Position numbers and translations under genes: made by a program
The notes under the pieces: generated by a model
Database searches by the model: none
Seen by the model: only the letters and a program-made list of their open reading frames with translations
What the model was told of the DNA's origin: nothing
NCBI GenBank assembly: GCA_018333845.1
Contig: JAGXSK010000350.1
Span: forward strand, 1 to 5,904
Length of the DNA: 5,904 bases
Reading direction: 5' to 3'
From: Clostridia bacterium
GTDB taxonomy: Bacteria > Bacillota > DSM-16504 > Desulfitibacterales > Desulfitibacteraceae
Part shown: piece after piece, positions 5,465-5,904 of the stretch
Numbering within the stretch: position 1 is the first letter of the stretch
Layout of the letters: each line of letters opens with the position of its first letter

Positions 5465-5904
5465 TTGAAAAAAATAGCTGTTCTATTAGGAGGCAAATCT
5501 GCCGAAAGAGAAATATCTTTAAAGACTGGTAAGGCTGTTGCCAATGCTTTAGTTAATCTTGGGAATAATGTTAAATCTATTGACACCAAAGGTGAATTTA
5601 TTGAAGATCTCAGAGCATTTCACCCCGACCTAGTTTTTATTGCTTTGCATGGTCCTTTAGGGGAAGATGGCGCTATGCAGGGATTATTAGAAATACTAGG
5701 TTATCCCTATACAGGTTGTGATGTACTTGCCAGCTCACTTGCCATGAACAAGATCTATACAAAAAGGATTTTAAAAGAAGCCCAAATCCCAACACCCAGG
5801 TTCTCTGTTATCAGGGAAAGGAATTATCTCATGAATCCTATAAAAACAGAGGATTTGCTATTAAAGGATTTAAATCTACCATTGGTCATAAAAGCTCCTA
5901 ATCA
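5465..5904 (+). CDS. ddl: D-alanine-D-alanine ligase, N-terminal 146 codons (3' end outside window)
   Basis: Ddl (EC 6.3.2.4) is a cytoplasmic ATP-grasp enzyme that joins two D-alanines for the peptidoglycan stem peptide. The visible part starts MKKIAVLLGGKSAEREISL. Its Glu14 corresponds to the substrate-binding Glu15 of E. coli DdlB. Next come LHGPLGEDGAMQGLLE (61-76), the PYTG..V.AS block (81-90) and the LAMNKIYTK block (92-100), where most relatives have MDK. The start of the ATP-grasp domain follows, with VIKAPN at 141-146, whose Lys143 aligns with the ATP-binding Lys144 of DdlB. The frame remains open to the window edge. The catalytic Ser150 and Tyr216 equivalents and the ATP-grasp core lie outside, so D-Ala versus D-lactate/D-serine preference cannot be judged. 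The start is TTG with a good Shine-Dalgarno. It is transcribed separately from the EF-G-like gene. Confidence 0.95.
   Translation, partial: MKKIAVLLGGKSAEREISLKTGKAVANALVNLGNNVKSIDTKGEFIEDLRAFHPDLVFIALHGPLGEDGAMQGLLEILGYPYTGCDVLASSLAMNKIYTKRILKEAQIPTPRFSVIRERNYLMNPIKTEDLLLKDLNLPLVIKAPN

Overview
The window is a low-GC, AT-rich piece of chromosome from a bacterium of the Firmicutes, most likely an endospore-forming member of the Clostridia. The evidence is strong AGGAGG-type ribosome binding sites, frequent TTG and GTG starts, a SpoVB-type sporulation flippase, a DUF4264/YpmA-like small protein, and an EF-G-like second translation factor of the kind common in Clostridia. The genus cannot be named from the sequence. 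No mobile element, CRISPR array, rRNA or tRNA gene was seen.

Left part (1-1464, + strand): the 3' end of folE (GTP cyclohydrolase I) is followed by a 57-codon DUF4264/YpmA-like gene. Next come a 65-codon protein with two CxxC pairs (putative zinc ribbon) and surE (nucleotidase), whose start lies inside the end of the zinc-ribbon gene. All run in one direction with short gaps and are probably co-transcribed. Two of these four genes are small, and the shorter one is easily missed.

Middle part (1469-3001, - strand): spoVB, a polytopic MOP-superfamily membrane protein for spore cortex and peptidoglycan precursor handling. It converges on surE with only 4 bp between the stop codons. A 252-bp AT-rich divergent intergenic region (3002-3253) separates it from the next gene. 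This region holds plausible promoters in both directions and a perfect 10-bp inverted repeat placed around the candidate promoter of the rightward gene.

Right part (3254-5904, + strand): a complete EF-G-like translational GTPase of the EF-G2 type, with Phe in place of the usual catalytic His after DTPG, ends at a textbook intrinsic terminator. After a 128-bp gap, the first 146 codons of ddl (D-alanine-D-alanine ligase) run off the window.

Functionally this is mostly housekeeping: folate/pterin synthesis, nucleotide turnover, translation and cell-wall/spore-wall synthesis. spoVB and ddl share a peptidoglycan theme but are in separate transcription units. I see no convincing evidence of a new multi-gene system. 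The points most worth following up are the zinc-ribbon protein coupled to surE, the atypical EF-G GTPase centre, and the inverted repeat in front of it.
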